From Leucobacter sp. Psy1 (GTDB taxonomy: Bacteria > Actinomycetota > Actinomycetes > Actinomycetales > Microbacteriaceae), in assembly GCF_020096995.1 (NCBI RefSeq), contig NZ_CP083692.1:1054001-1118000 (forward strand): DNA of 64,000 nucleotides, given 5' to 3'. This document shows, piece by piece, positions 8,751 to 17,636 of the stretch (position 1 is its first letter; the number at the start of each line of letters is the position of its first letter). Both the position numbers and the translations under genes were made by a program. The notes under the pieces were generated by a model. The model had not been told where the DNA came from and made no database searches. It saw nothing but the letters and a program-made list of their open reading frames with translations.

Positions 8751-11518
8751 GGGTTGCTCCGATCGGTCACGGGCCGCTGTGCGGTCCGGGCGCTGATTGC
8801 GGCGTAGGGGCGGCCCAGCAGGTTCAACGAGGTCAGTACGATGCCGATCACGGCCAGATAGACGCCGATGTCGAAAATGATCGCAGTCGTGAAGTGAACG
8901 CCGAACACATCGAAGTGGACCGGAGTGAGATACGACCCCTCGAGGTAGCCGAGCAGGCCGGTGCCGGTGCCCACTGCGATCCCGGAACCGATGAGCAGCA
9001 GGTACGGCAGTTTCACGCGAGCCTCCGAATCCGAGGGAGCGGCGAGGTACAGCAGGGCGAAGCCGGCCCCTCCGATGAGTGCGGCGATGAACCCGCCACC
9101 CGGTTCGTAGTGCCCTCGGAACAGGAGGACAAGTGAGATCAGGATGATCACCGGTGTGAGCAGGCGGGTGATCTGCCGCACGAACACCCCGTTCGTGCGC
9201 GCGTCCGACAGGGGGGTCTCCGAACGCAGATCCTCGGGGCGGATCGGGGCGAGACCGCGCGCATTCAGCAGCGCCGCCACAGCGATCCCGGCAACGCCGA
9301 GCACCGTGAGCTCTCCGAGGGTGTCCAGCGCGCGGAAGTCGACGAGAATGGTGTTGACGATATTGGAACCGCCCGTGAGCTCTTCGCCTGAGCTGAGGTA
9401 GAACGCAGCAGCATCGGACATCTCACGTCGGCCCGTCAGGGCCCAGACGCCGAGTCCGGCTGCGAGTCCCGTGCCGATCGCGATCGCACCGGTCGGAATC
9501 CGCCTACGCCAGGGTGCCGTGCTGAACTTCGCCGGGAGTCGACGGAGCAGCAGAACCATGACGCACACCGTCAGTATCTCGACGAGCAGCTGCGTGATCG
9601 CGACATCCGCCGCCCCGAGCACGAAGTACCAGACGGTCATCGAGAAGCCGACCACTCCGGTCACGACGATCGCAGAGATGCGCGTGCGGGCCCGCACCGC
9701 AGCCACGACCCCCGCGAGTACGAGCACGATCAGTGCCCAATCGAAGGGTTCGGTCGGGTCCCCGACCATCACGGGAAGGTCGCCGACGGTGAAGGCGCCG
9801 GCGAGGGCGATGAGGATCAGGCACACCGCGGGGATCGCCAGGTGCAGCTGCGGTGAGCGCGATCCCGCCCAGCTGCCCACGAACGATCCGAATCGGATCG
9901 TTCCACTCCTGAACGCGTCGACCACCGCGAGTCCCGAGACGGGGAGTTCGAGCGGGGCCGCGAATCGGTCGACCTGACGTCGGCAGAGCACCAGCGTCAG
10001 CCCCGCACCGATGATGAGCCCCGAGGCGAGGAGCGCCGGGGTGAGGCCATGCCAGAGTTCGAGATGTGCGTGCGCTTCTGCACCGCTCGCGGCGCTCGCG
10101 GCCGTGTCGACCAGTCCATCGAGAAGGAACGGCAGAAGCCCGAGGGCGAGGCCTGCACTCGCAGCGGCGGCCGGAACGATCCAGAACGCCGCGGGCGCCT
10201 CGCGCACGAGTTCGCCCGCGCGTCCGCGGAACGCCCCGATGAGCATCCGTGCGGAGTAGGCGAACGTCAGCGCGGAAGTGATGACCGCCCCCACCGTGAT
10301 CGCCACGGCTGCCACGACGGGGCCGGGGAACTCAAGGAATGCGGTGAGCATCAGCTCCTTGCTCACGAACCCCAGCAAGAGTGGAACCCCCGCCATGGAC
10401 GCGGCCGCCAATGCCAGAGTGGTCGCGGTCGCCGGCATGCGCAAGCGGCGCTGAGCGAGCATACGGATGTCTCGGGTGCCCGCCTGGTGATCGATGACCC
10501 CGACGACCATGAACAGTGCCGACTTGAACAGCGCGTGAGCAATGGTGTGCGCGACTGCCGCCGTCAAAGCGGCTGGGGTGCCGACGCCGATCATGGTGAC
10601 GAGCAGGCCGAGCTGGCTCATCGTCGAATAGGCGAGCAGTTCCTTGAGATCGTGCCGGCGAATCGCCGCAGCGGCGCCGAGGATCGCGGTGATCAGGCCC
10701 GAAGTGATGAGGAGGATCATCCAGAGCGGCTCGCCAGCGAGTGCGGGTGAAAAACGGAGCAGCAGGTAGATTCCCGCTTTCACCATCGCCGCTGCGTGGA
10801 GATACGCGGAGACGGGAGTGATCGCGACCATCGAGTCGGGCAACCAGGACTGGAACGGGAACTGAGCCGACTTGGTGAATGCCGCTCCCGCGAGCAGAGC
10901 CGCTACCGCAACGGGAAACGCGCCACCCTCGTGCCAGACGGAGTGCGCGAGAGCCTCGCTGATGCGGGTGGTTCCCGTGCCGACGATGATGACGACGACC
11001 GCCGCGAGCAAGCTGAGTCCTCCGGCGGCAGTCACGAGGAGCGTACGAATCGCTGGTTCCCTGGCGTGCGCTCCTGAGCGGGCAATCAGGAAGAACGAGC
11101 AGAGCGTCGTGGCTTCCCAGGCGACGAACAGCACCACAAGATCATCGGTGAGGACGAGGAGGAGCATCGCGGCGGCGAACGTCGTCATGAGCACGTAGAA
11201 CGATCCGTGGCGACCGTCTCGACCGAGGTACCGAGTCGCATACCCGAGCACGCCAGCACCGATGACGAGGACGATGAGAGAGAAGACGAGCGAGAGTCCG
11301 TCGAGCCGAAGCGCGAGCCCCACATCGATGGTCGGCATCCAGGGAACGAACTCGTCAGTGAAGCCGAGCGGAGCAGCCGGCGCCGCCATGAGTACCAGCG
11401 CTGCGCCTCCCAGAAGGGGCAGCGCGAGCACCCATCCGGCGTTGCGCCCGAGCAGACGCGTCGTCGGCGCAGCGATGATGCAGGTGAGTGCGAGGGTCGC
11501 GAGTGCGAGAATCAGCAA
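8747..11518 (-). CDS. mnhA: Mrp Na+/H+ antiporter subunit A fused to subunit B
   Basis: This 923-residue protein is the largest Mrp subunit. The N-terminal about 650 residues are a NuoL-like antiporter domain (ATRYLGRDGRHGSFYVLMTT; KSAQFPFQSWLPDSM with Lys/Trp; TIAHALFKSALFMVVG with HALFKS). This is followed by a DUF4040-type region and a C-terminal MnhB domain (LVLLFRGHYEPGGGFIAALI). The MnhA-MnhB fusion is usual in actinobacteria, and no separate mnhB is present. The likely start is a TTG at 11516-11518: an in-frame stop at 11546-11548 leaves no ATG or GTG between. A weak GGGCGGA lies just upstream. It heads the operon mnhA-C-D-E-F-G. Confidence 0.95.
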   Translation of the reverse strand: MLILALATLALTCIIAAPTTRLLGRNAGWVLALPLLGGAALVLMAAPAAPLGFTDEFVPWMPTIDVGLALRLDGLSLVFSLIVLVIGAGVLGYATRYLGRDGRHGSFYVLMTTFAAAMLLLVLTDDLVVLFVAWEATTLCSFFLIARSGAHAREPAIRTLLVTAAGGLSLLAAVVVIIVGTGTTRISEALAHSVWHEGGAFPVAVAALLAGAAFTKSAQFPFQSWLPDSMVAITPVSAYLHAAAMVKAGIYLLLRFSPALAGEPLWMILLITSGLITAILGAAAAIRRHDLKELLAYSTMSQLGLLVTMIGVGTPAALTAAVAHTIAHALFKSALFMVVGVIDHQAGTRDIRMLAQRRLRMPATATTLALAAASMAGVPLLLGFVSKELMLTAFLEFPGPVVAAVAITVGAVITSALTFAYSARMLIGAFRGRAGELVREAPAAFWIVPAAAASAGLALGLLPFLLDGLVDTAASAASGAEAHAHLELWHGLTPALLASGLIIGAGLTLVLCRRQVDRFAAPLELPVSGLAVVDAFRSGTIRFGSFVGSWAGSRSPQLHLAIPAVCLILIALAGAFTVGDLPVMVGDPTEPFDWALIVLVLAGVVAAVRARTRISAIVVTGVVGFSMTVWYFVLGAADVAITQLLVEILTVCVMVLLLRRLPAKFSTAPWRRRIPTGAIAIGTGLAAGLGVWALTGRREMSDAAAFYLSSGEELTGGSNIVNTILVDFRALDTLGELTVLGVAGIAVAALLNARGLAPIRPEDLRSETPLSDARTNGVFVRQITRLLTPVIILISLVLLFRGHYEPGGGFIAALIGGAGFALLYLAAPSDSEARVKLPYLLLIGSGIAVGTGTGLLGYLEGSYLTPVHFDVFGVHFTTAIIFDIGVYLAVIGIVLTSLNLLGRPYAAISARTAQRPVTDRSNP

Positions 11519-11610
11519 AGGTCCGCCCGGGGTCGAAGTGACAGTTCACTCGTCGAACCATGTAACGAGTCTGCACTCGTATGGCGCCCGCAGCGCGTTC
11601 GGTTCGACGC

Positions 11611-11748
11611 TTACGCGTGAACGATGGTGGCGGGCACGCCCGAGAGGGCGGGTCCCCAGGAGGTGATGTAGCCGTTGGTCCCGGCTCCGGGCAGCACCCA
11701 GGTCACGAGCGAGTCGATCGCTCGGGGAGTGCGGCAGTGCTGAGACAT
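11611..11748 (-). CDS. Possible small hypothetical protein (45 residues)
   Basis: A 45-codon frame starts at the ATG at 11746-11748 and begins MSQHCRTPRAIDSLVTWV. It continues with LPGAGTNGYITSWGPALSG, whose composition looks more like folded protein than random frame translation. It lies alone between the potassium channel gene and mnhA on the same strand. No strong ribosome site is visible. I do not recognise a family. It could instead be part of the untranslated leader of mnhA, or a decayed gene fragment. Confidence 0.25.
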   Translation of the reverse strand: MSQHCRTPRAIDSLVTWVLPGAGTNGYITSWGPALSGVPATIVHA

Positions 11749-11776
11749 TGCTGGACAGAATAGCATGCGCGATTCG

Positions 11777-13177
11777 TCAGCCGATGATCGGTCGTTCTTC
11801 CGGGTAGGTAACGAATTCCTGTCGCTGCCGCACCGCGAGCGCGGATGCGAGGACGATCGGACCGACACGACCGGCGAGCATCAGCGCGGAGAGTACGTAT
11901 TGCCCGAATGGGGCGATGTCGGAGGAGATGCCCACGCTCAAGCCGCAGGTGGCGAACGCGGAGATCACCTCGAACAGGATCCGATCCAGTGAAGCATCAC
12001 TGACGACCGTGAGGAGCCCGGCGGCGACGAAGACGAGTGTGGCGCTGAGGAAGACGACGCTGATGGCGAGCCGCAGTGTGCCGTTCGGAATCTGTCGACC
12101 GAGCGCTTTCGTCGTGCGGGTGCCCCGTGCCTCGGCCACGATCGCGAGGAAGAGCACGGCGAGGGTCGTGACCTTGATGCCGCCCGCCGTCGAAGCCGAC
12201 CCGCCGCCGACGAACATGAGCGCGTCGCTCATCAGCATGGTCGTCGCGGTCGATGACTCCATGTCGATGATGGAGAACCCGCCCGATCGCATCATCGTCG
12301 AGGCGAACAGCGCATTGCCGAGCTTCTGCCACCAGCTCGCTCCGCCGACGGTTTCGGGGTTGTTCCACTCGAACGCGGCCCAGCCGAGGGCACCGGCGAC
12401 CAGCAGGATGACGGTGGTGATGATGGTGAGTTTGGTGTGGAGCGTCCACTTGCGACGACTCCACCTGGCGCGAATGAGGTTCAGGAACACCGGGAAACCG
12501 AAACTGCCGACGAATACCCCGATTGCGATGGGCACGAGGACGAAGCCGTTGTCCGCGAAGCTTGCCAGTCCGCCGTCGTGCGGGCTGAACCCGGCGTTCC
12601 CGAAGGCGGAGATCGCGTAGAACACGCCATACCAGAGGCCCCACCCGAATGAACCCTCCGCGACGGTGAAGGCAGGTATCAGAGCTGCGGCGAGCACACC
12701 CTCAACGATGAACGTGGTGAGGACCACGACCCTCAGGAGATGGCCGACCTCGCCCATGCCGGAGGACCCGATGCCTTCCTGGGCGAAGACTCTGGTGCTC
12801 ACGCCGAGCCGTCTGCTCACCATGAGGGCGAGGAGCAGTGCGATCGTGACGACGCCGAGCGCACCGGTCTGCACGGCGAGCAGAATCACGATCTGGCCGA
12901 ACATCGACCAGTGCTCGGCCGTGTCCACGCTCGTGAGGCCGGTCACCGTGACGGCCGAGACCGCGGTGAAGAACGCGTCTGCGAGATCGGTGTGTTCGCC
13001 GCGTGCCCCGGCCGCCGGAGTCATCAGCAGTCCGGTGAACAGGAGTGTCGCCAAGCCGAAGATGGTGATGGCGATACGTGCCGGGGCGTGACCGGCGGCG
13101 AAACGGAGGCGATGCCGGATCCCGCCGAGAGTCGACCGCACGCGGCCGGCGGTCTCGCTCGCGCTCAGTGCATCCAC
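11777..13177 (-). CDS. TrkH/KtrB-family potassium uptake channel subunit
   Basis: The 466-residue membrane protein has the four repeated M1-P-M2 units of the Trk/Ktr/HKT superfamily. Selectivity-filter regions are AVSAVTVTGLTSVDTAEHWS, YAISAFGNAGFSP, LMFVGGGSASTAGGIKVTTL and ISAFATCGLSVGIS, each with the filter glycine. Length and filter sequences suit KtrB. I chose the GTG at 13177 because GAGGAGAG lies 4-6 bases upstream (13182-13189); an ATG 16 codons further up lacks a site. No KtrA/TrkA regulatory subunit is in the window, so the partner must be encoded elsewhere. It sits beside the Mrp operon, forming an ion-homeostasis neighbourhood. Confidence 0.92.
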   Translation of the reverse strand: MDALSASETAGRVRSTLGGIRHRLRFAAGHAPARIAITIFGLATLLFTGLLMTPAAGARGEHTDLADAFFTAVSAVTVTGLTSVDTAEHWSMFGQIVILLAVQTGALGVVTIALLLALMVSRRLGVSTRVFAQEGIGSSGMGEVGHLLRVVVLTTFIVEGVLAAALIPAFTVAEGSFGWGLWYGVFYAISAFGNAGFSPHDGGLASFADNGFVLVPIAIGVFVGSFGFPVFLNLIRARWSRRKWTLHTKLTIITTVILLVAGALGWAAFEWNNPETVGGASWWQKLGNALFASTMMRSGGFSIIDMESSTATTMLMSDALMFVGGGSASTAGGIKVTTLAVLFLAIVAEARGTRTTKALGRQIPNGTLRLAISVVFLSATLVFVAAGLLTVVSDASLDRILFEVISAFATCGLSVGISSDIAPFGQYVLSALMLAGRVGPIVLASALAVRQRQEFVTYPEERPIIG

Positions 13178-13307
13178 CGGACTCTCCTCGATCTTGCTTC
13201 GTGAGCCGTGCGTTGTTCGGTGCACGCCGCCCGGGCTTCACGGCGCCGGAGTCGAGGCTAGTACGGGGCGGGGGAAAAAGACAGCGAGTCCGTGTCGATG
13301 CGTTCGT

Positions 13308-14261
13308 TCACTTCTCTCGCGCCGCGAACCTGCCGGCGAGTACCAGCACCACGACGAGTGCAGCCGGGAGCAGCCACCCGCTCCAGCCCGTGATGTTCGC
13401 GTGCAGGGGGTCGTAGACGCCATTCTCGGCGATGAAGACGAGGGGGAGCGTCGCCGCGGCATTCAGTGAGCTGTGCGCGAGCGCGGGAGCCCAGACTGAT
13501 CCGCTGCGCAGGCGCAGCCAGCCGAAGAGCCCGCCCATGACGGTGCAGAATCCGATCATCGCGAGCAGGGCGAGCCAACCGGGTGTGCCTGTGTAGTTGT
13601 AGCCGAGCAGAATGACGGGAGCGTGCCACAGGCCCCAGATGATCCCCGAGATCAGGATCGCGCCCCACGGTCCGAAGCGCATGAGCTTCGGCAGCAACCA
13701 GCCGCGCCACCCGATCTCCTCCCCGAGAGCGGGAATGATGTTGATGAAGAGCGCTGCGACGAACACGTTCACGAACTGGCCGACGATGAGGGTGGCGACG
13801 GGGAGCTCCATGTCAGGGGCGCCCGCCTGGGCCAGCTGCGCAGCCGTGATCTGCTGCAGGCCGGAGAAGTGCGTGAAATCGCCGGGGAAGAGCCCGAGGA
13901 GCGATCCGATGACGAGTGCGAGGACGCAGAGCGCGATCGGCAGGAACAGCCCCAGTGCGAGGTACCCGATCAGCCGGCCGACCGGAGTCACCGGAACGAA
14001 CCCGAGAGCGTGCGCGGTGCGGCGCGGGCGGTCGACCTTCCACACCACGGCGAGGGCCGCGATGGTCGGCGTGCACATCATCACCAGCATGAGTGGAAGT
14101 GCAGCGGGGGAGGCGAGTCCGTCCCCGAGCCAGAGCGGCAGGGCTACCAGCCACGCGAGTGCACACGCCAGGAAGGTGTAGACGAGGATCGCCGGAATGG
14201 ATCGTCCGTTCTCGCCGCGCTGCTGCTCCGCTGATCTCCCGTGCGCTTCCATTGACGTCAC
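13308..14261 (-). CDS. CPBP family intramembrane glutamic endopeptidase
   Basis: This 317-residue protein has about eight hydrophobic segments and the CPBP (Abi/CaaX-protease-like) motifs. Motif 1 is ALGEEIGWRGWLLPKL, with the E-E-x-x-x-R catalytic glutamates. Motif 2 is IWGLWHAPVI, with the conserved His, and motif 3 is ALAHSSLNA with His and Asn. Family members are membrane proteases or act in bacteriocin immunity and protein maturation; the substrate here is unknown. The GTG at 14261 has an AGGAG at about 14267-14271, so I prefer it to the ATG four codons downstream. It is divergent from the C45 hydrolase gene. Confidence 0.87.
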   Translation of the reverse strand: MTSMEAHGRSAEQQRGENGRSIPAILVYTFLACALAWLVALPLWLGDGLASPAALPLMLVMMCTPTIAALAVVWKVDRPRRTAHALGFVPVTPVGRLIGYLALGLFLPIALCVLALVIGSLLGLFPGDFTHFSGLQQITAAQLAQAGAPDMELPVATLIVGQFVNVFVAALFINIIPALGEEIGWRGWLLPKLMRFGPWGAILISGIIWGLWHAPVILLGYNYTGTPGWLALLAMIGFCTVMGGLFGWLRLRSGSVWAPALAHSSLNAAATLPLVFIAENGVYDPLHANITGWSGWLLPAALVVVLVLAGRFAAREK

Positions 14262-14324
14262 TGCGTCTCCTCTCTCAGTACGCTGCCACATCAACCTTAC
14301 AGGCGGACTGCTCTCAGGCTGGTC

Positions 14325-14371
14325 TGTCAAAATGTTGTTGACAGACGCGCACTGTCAATCTATTGTTGACA
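14325..14371 (+). promoter_or_regulatory. Leaderless promoter with two palindromic operators
   Basis: Two 19-bp palindromes of the form TGTCAA-N7-TTGACA occur at 14325-14343 and 14353-14371, 28 bp apart. The right arm of the first is a perfect consensus -35 (TTGACA, 14338-14343). After exactly 17 bp comes TATTGT (14361-14366), a good -10, inside the second palindrome. Transcription would then start at about 14373-14374, which is the A of the ATG of the C45 gene, so the mRNA would be leaderless. A dimeric repressor bound to either palindrome would block RNA polymerase. The identity of the regulator is not shown; the nearby Lrp-type protein is one candidate. Confidence 0.7.
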
Positions 14372-14373
14372 CC

Positions 14374-15672
14374 ATGAGGCACGCGTTCACGTTCTACGGC
14401 ACCGTCGAAGACCGCCCCGGCCCCCGGTGGCGTGCACTGTTCGACGCCGTGTGGCCCGGATACCGGGCCTGGTACCTCCGCGATGGTGACGCGGCCCGCC
14501 CCGACCTTGCGACGGCGGAACGCAAGCTCCGTCTCCACATGCCCGAGCTCGTGCCGACCTGGGAACGGCTCGTCGAATTGACGGGGCACGATGAAACTGC
14601 GGCGCGGATGCTGACGCTCTGGAACCCGCCGCGGTTTCTACCCGGCTGCTCGCAGGTCGCCCTGCAGGCCCCGGAACCCGCCTTGCTCCGCAACTACGAC
14701 TACGGACTCGAACTCTTCGAGCAGGTCCACAGCTCCACCCGATTCGAGCGCCGACGCGTCATCGGCACGTCCGACTGCCTCTGGGGGCTCCTCGACGGCA
14801 TGAACGATGACGGGTTGGCGATCTCGCTCGCGTTCGGCGGGCGACCGGGGGACGGGGACGGGTTCGCCGCTCCGCTCGTCGTGCGCTACCTGCTCGAGGT
14901 CTCGAGCGATGTGGAGGAGGCGGTGCGCCGGCTGGCGACGATCCCGGTTTCGATGTTCTACAACCTCACGATGGTCGATGCCGGCGGGAGCTCGGTGACG
15001 GCCTACGTCGGTCCAGGCATGCGTCCCGAGGTCCACGAGGATCCGGTGGCGACGAACCATCGGGGCCGCACGCCCGAGTATCCGGATCACGCTCGCCGCT
15101 TCCGCAGCGTCGAGCGTCAGGAGGTCCTCACCGACGTCGTGGAGCGCGATGGCGATGTCGCATCCGTAGCCGAAGCAATGCTCGGCCCCGAGGTGTTCAG
15201 CCACGACTACGACGGCGCGTTCGGCACCCTGTACACTGCCGTCTATCGGCCGCTCCTCGGAGAGGTCGAGTACCGTTGGCACTCCGGCAGCTGGACCAGG
15301 AGCATGACCTCGACGGAGGAGACATACATCGTGACCCTCGACGACGACGCCGCGACGCCCGCTCAGCCGAGCGACCTGGGCGACACGTACGGTACGAGAT
15401 GGTACGCGGGCGAGCCGAGTGCGGAGCCCCCGGCCGAGAGCCCCGGCGCCGGTGTCCCGGTCGCCGAGGCTCAGGCCGCAGCCAGGAGAGCAGTTCGCGA
15501 CCTCTCGCTGTCGTCCGACCCGGCCGCGTTCTCCGCGCTCCTCGCCCTCTCAGCGGAGGTCGGTGAGGCCCTCGGCACGAGCGCGCGCACGCTCGCCGAG
15601 CAGAACTCGTGGGCCCGCGTCGCCGAGATCGCCGCCGTCAGCAGGCAGGCGGCGTGGCACCGCTGGCGCTGA
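14374..15672 (+). CDS. C45-family NTN hydrolase with a C-terminal helix-turn-helix-like segment
   Basis: The 432-residue protein resembles C45 autoproteolytic acyltransferase/hydrolases (penicillin acyltransferase-like). These cleave themselves to expose an N-terminal cysteine and act on amide bonds of acylated amines or peptides. The putative nucleophile is Cys92 in PGCSQVAL, followed by RNYDYG (N107, D109), matching the family's C...NxD arrangement. LWGLLDGMNDDGLAISLAFG and MFYNLTMVDAGG are core strands. The last about 45 residues (SWARVAEIAAVSRQAAWHRW) look like the small actinobacterial helix-turn-helix found next to other domains, an odd fusion. There is no ribosome site; the predicted transcription start coincides with the ATG. 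Confidence 0.78.
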   Translation: MRHAFTFYGTVEDRPGPRWRALFDAVWPGYRAWYLRDGDAARPDLATAERKLRLHMPELVPTWERLVELTGHDETAARMLTLWNPPRFLPGCSQVALQAPEPALLRNYDYGLELFEQVHSSTRFERRRVIGTSDCLWGLLDGMNDDGLAISLAFGGRPGDGDGFAAPLVVRYLLEVSSDVEEAVRRLATIPVSMFYNLTMVDAGGSSVTAYVGPGMRPEVHEDPVATNHRGRTPEYPDHARRFRSVERQEVLTDVVERDGDVASVAEAMLGPEVFSHDYDGAFGTLYTAVYRPLLGEVEYRWHSGSWTRSMTSTEETYIVTLDDDAATPAQPSDLGDTYGTRWYAGEPSAEPPAESPGAGVPVAEAQAAARRAVRDLSLSSDPAAFSALLALSAEVGEALGTSARTLAEQNSWARVAEIAAVSRQAAWHRWR

Positions 15673-15729
15673 GGGTGCTCGAGCTGAGGGTGCTGTGAGT
15701 GACGGGCGGCTCGGGCCCAGCGGAGCAGC

Positions 15730-16626
15730 ATGGATGATCTGACCGAGCGGATCATCGGCATGCTCCGTCAGGACGGTCGGATGGCGTACACGCGCGTCGC
15801 GGCCACGCTCGGAGTGAGCCGCGAGATCGTGACGGATCGTGTGCGCGCGCTCACCGACAGCGGGCGCTTGCGCATCGTGGCGGGAATCCACCCCGGCGCC
15901 GTCGGGCTCCCGGTCTCGGCGCATCTCTCGATCTGGGTCACCGGCCCGACGCAGCCCGTGATCGATCGGCTCGTCGAATTCGATTCGATGTCGTTCATCT
16001 CAGAGGTCACGGGCGCCTTCCAGATCTCGACGGAGACCTGGTTGACCGACACTGCCGCACTGCGCGAGCAGGTGATCACGATCCGCGCGATCCCCGGCGT
16101 CGTCGACGTGCAGGTGCTGATGTTCGACCGGATCCTCAGCAGTTTCTTCGGCGGGACCACACCGGACCCAGCGGCGATCTCCCTCGACCGCACGGATCTG
16201 CGGATCCTCGAAGCCCTGCAGCAGGACGGGCGGGTACCGCTCGGCGACCTCGCCAGCCGCGTGCAGCTCTCGCCGAGCGGCACGCGGCTCCGCATGCTCA
16301 AGCTCATCGACTCAGGAGTCATGAAGATCGGGGCGATCGACCAGCACACCGGATCGAGCGAGGATCTGCTGCTCGGATTCGGCATCAAGGTGCTGGATGA
16401 CGCGCGTGTGATCGATGCGATTCTCAACTCGGGCGTCGCGGTCGAGTTCCTCGCGCAAACCCTCGGCCGCTACGACCTGAAGGCGACGATCGCTTTCAGC
16501 TCGGTGGATCGATTCCACGGTGTTATGCAGCGACTGCGCGACGAGGGCCTGATCGCGATGTCGGAGACCTGGCTGCACACGCGCATCGTGCTCGAGCAGT
16601 ACGAGCGCTCGCTCGACATCGCGTAA
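15730..16626 (+). CDS. Double-length Lrp/AsnC family transcriptional regulator
   Basis: The 298-residue protein contains two complete Lrp/AsnC units in tandem. The first HTH is near residues 2-45 (RMAYTRVAATLGVSREIVTD) with a RAM-like ligand domain to about 145. The second HTH is at about 155-200 (RTDLRILEALQQDGRVPLGD; LSPSGTRLRML) with a second RAM domain. Ordinary Lrp proteins have one unit (about 150 residues); tandem forms are common in actinobacteria. It lies 57 bp after the C45 gene and faces the ThDP/dehydrogenase operon, so either set could be its target. Its ligand is probably an amino acid or related metabolite. Confidence 0.9.
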   Translation: MDDLTERIIGMLRQDGRMAYTRVAATLGVSREIVTDRVRALTDSGRLRIVAGIHPGAVGLPVSAHLSIWVTGPTQPVIDRLVEFDSMSFISEVTGAFQISTETWLTDTAALREQVITIRAIPGVVDVQVLMFDRILSSFFGGTTPDPAAISLDRTDLRILEALQQDGRVPLGDLASRVQLSPSGTRLRMLKLIDSGVMKIGAIDQHTGSSEDLLLGFGIKVLDDARVIDAILNSGVAVEFLAQTLGRYDLKATIAFSSVDRFHGVMQRLRDEGLIAMSETWLHTRIVLEQYERSLDIA

Positions 16627-16632
16627 CCCCGA

Positions 16633-17625
16633 TCAGGCGGGCCGGTTCACCGGCGACTCAGGACGCCCGGTCTCGGCGAGCGCGACCGCGTTCTGCGCTT
16701 GAATGCGCACGTACTCGATCTCGGTGCGGGCCGAGAAGTACGCGATGTGCGGGGTGAGTACCACGTCGTCCCGGCCGACGAGCGGGTGTCCGTGGGCTGG
16801 TGGCTCCTCCTCGAGCACATCGAGAGCGGCGCCGGAGAGGTGGCCACGATCGAGTGCCTCCGCGAGCGCGGTCGAGTCGATCAGGCCGCCCCGCGAGACG
16901 TTGACGAGGACGCTTCCCTGCGGCATACCCGCGAGGAACGCGGCGTCGACCATGCGCTCGGTCTCCGCGGTGAGGGGGAGATGCAGGGAGAGCACATCGC
17001 TCTCCGCCTGCACCGCCTCCAGCGAGGTGCGGGTGACGCCGAGCCGGTCGAGGTCGGCACGGACCTCGGCGGTGTCAGGCAGGAACGGATCGAACCCGAG
17101 GATCCTGCCGAACAGCGGCCCTGCGAGCCTGATCAATTCTCGGCCGATCTTGCCGAGCCCGACGACTCCGAGCGTGAGCTCGCTGAGGCGAGGCGGGGCC
17201 GAAGCCGCTCGCTCGTTCCAGGTGTTCGGTCCTGCCGACGCGGTGTAGAACCCCAACTGCCGCACGGCACTCAGCAGGATCGCCAGCGCGTGGGTGGCGA
17301 CCTCCTCGGTCGCGGCGCCTGGCACGTTCGTCACCCAGACCCCGTGCTCGGTCGCGGCATCGACGTCGACGTAGTCGAAGCCCATGGACATGAGCGAGAT
17401 GAGCCGGAGGTCGGGCAGTGCAGCGATGATGTCCCGCGTGATCTCGGCGTAACCGGGAAGGAGCACGGTGGCATCGGCTGCTCCGGCGATGATCTCGCCG
17501 GCATCGCGAGTGCCGAGCACCCTGACCTCGAATCCGTGCGACTCGAGCAGCTCGATGCCGAGCGATGGGTCGGTGTCGTCGACGTCCGTGTAGACGGCCA
17601 CTGGACGCGCAGAGGCGAGGTTCAT
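16633..17625 (-). CDS. D-isomer-specific 2-hydroxyacid dehydrogenase
   Basis: This 330-residue NAD(P)-dependent oxidoreductase would reduce a 2-oxoacid to the D-2-hydroxyacid or the reverse. The Rossmann motif is TLGVVGLGKIGREL (GxGxxG, about residue 155). The catalytic Arg is in VLVNVSRGGLID, the Glu in VLEEEPPAHG and the His in VVLTPHIAYFS. The MSMGFDYVDVDAATEHGVWV segment is typical of the catalytic domain. It is the third gene of an operon with an MHS symporter and a ThDP enzyme, 11 bp downstream of the latter. The specific substrate is unknown. Confidence 0.9.
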   Translation of the reverse strand: MNLASARPVAVYTDVDDTDPSLGIELLESHGFEVRVLGTRDAGEIIAGAADATVLLPGYAEITRDIIAALPDLRLISLMSMGFDYVDVDAATEHGVWVTNVPGAATEEVATHALAILLSAVRQLGFYTASAGPNTWNERAASAPPRLSELTLGVVGLGKIGRELIRLAGPLFGRILGFDPFLPDTAEVRADLDRLGVTRTSLEAVQAESDVLSLHLPLTAETERMVDAAFLAGMPQGSVLVNVSRGGLIDSTALAEALDRGHLSGAALDVLEEEPPAHGHPLVGRDDVVLTPHIAYFSARTEIEYVRIQAQNAVALAETGRPESPVNRPA

Positions 17626-17636
17626 CGTCGTCTCCC

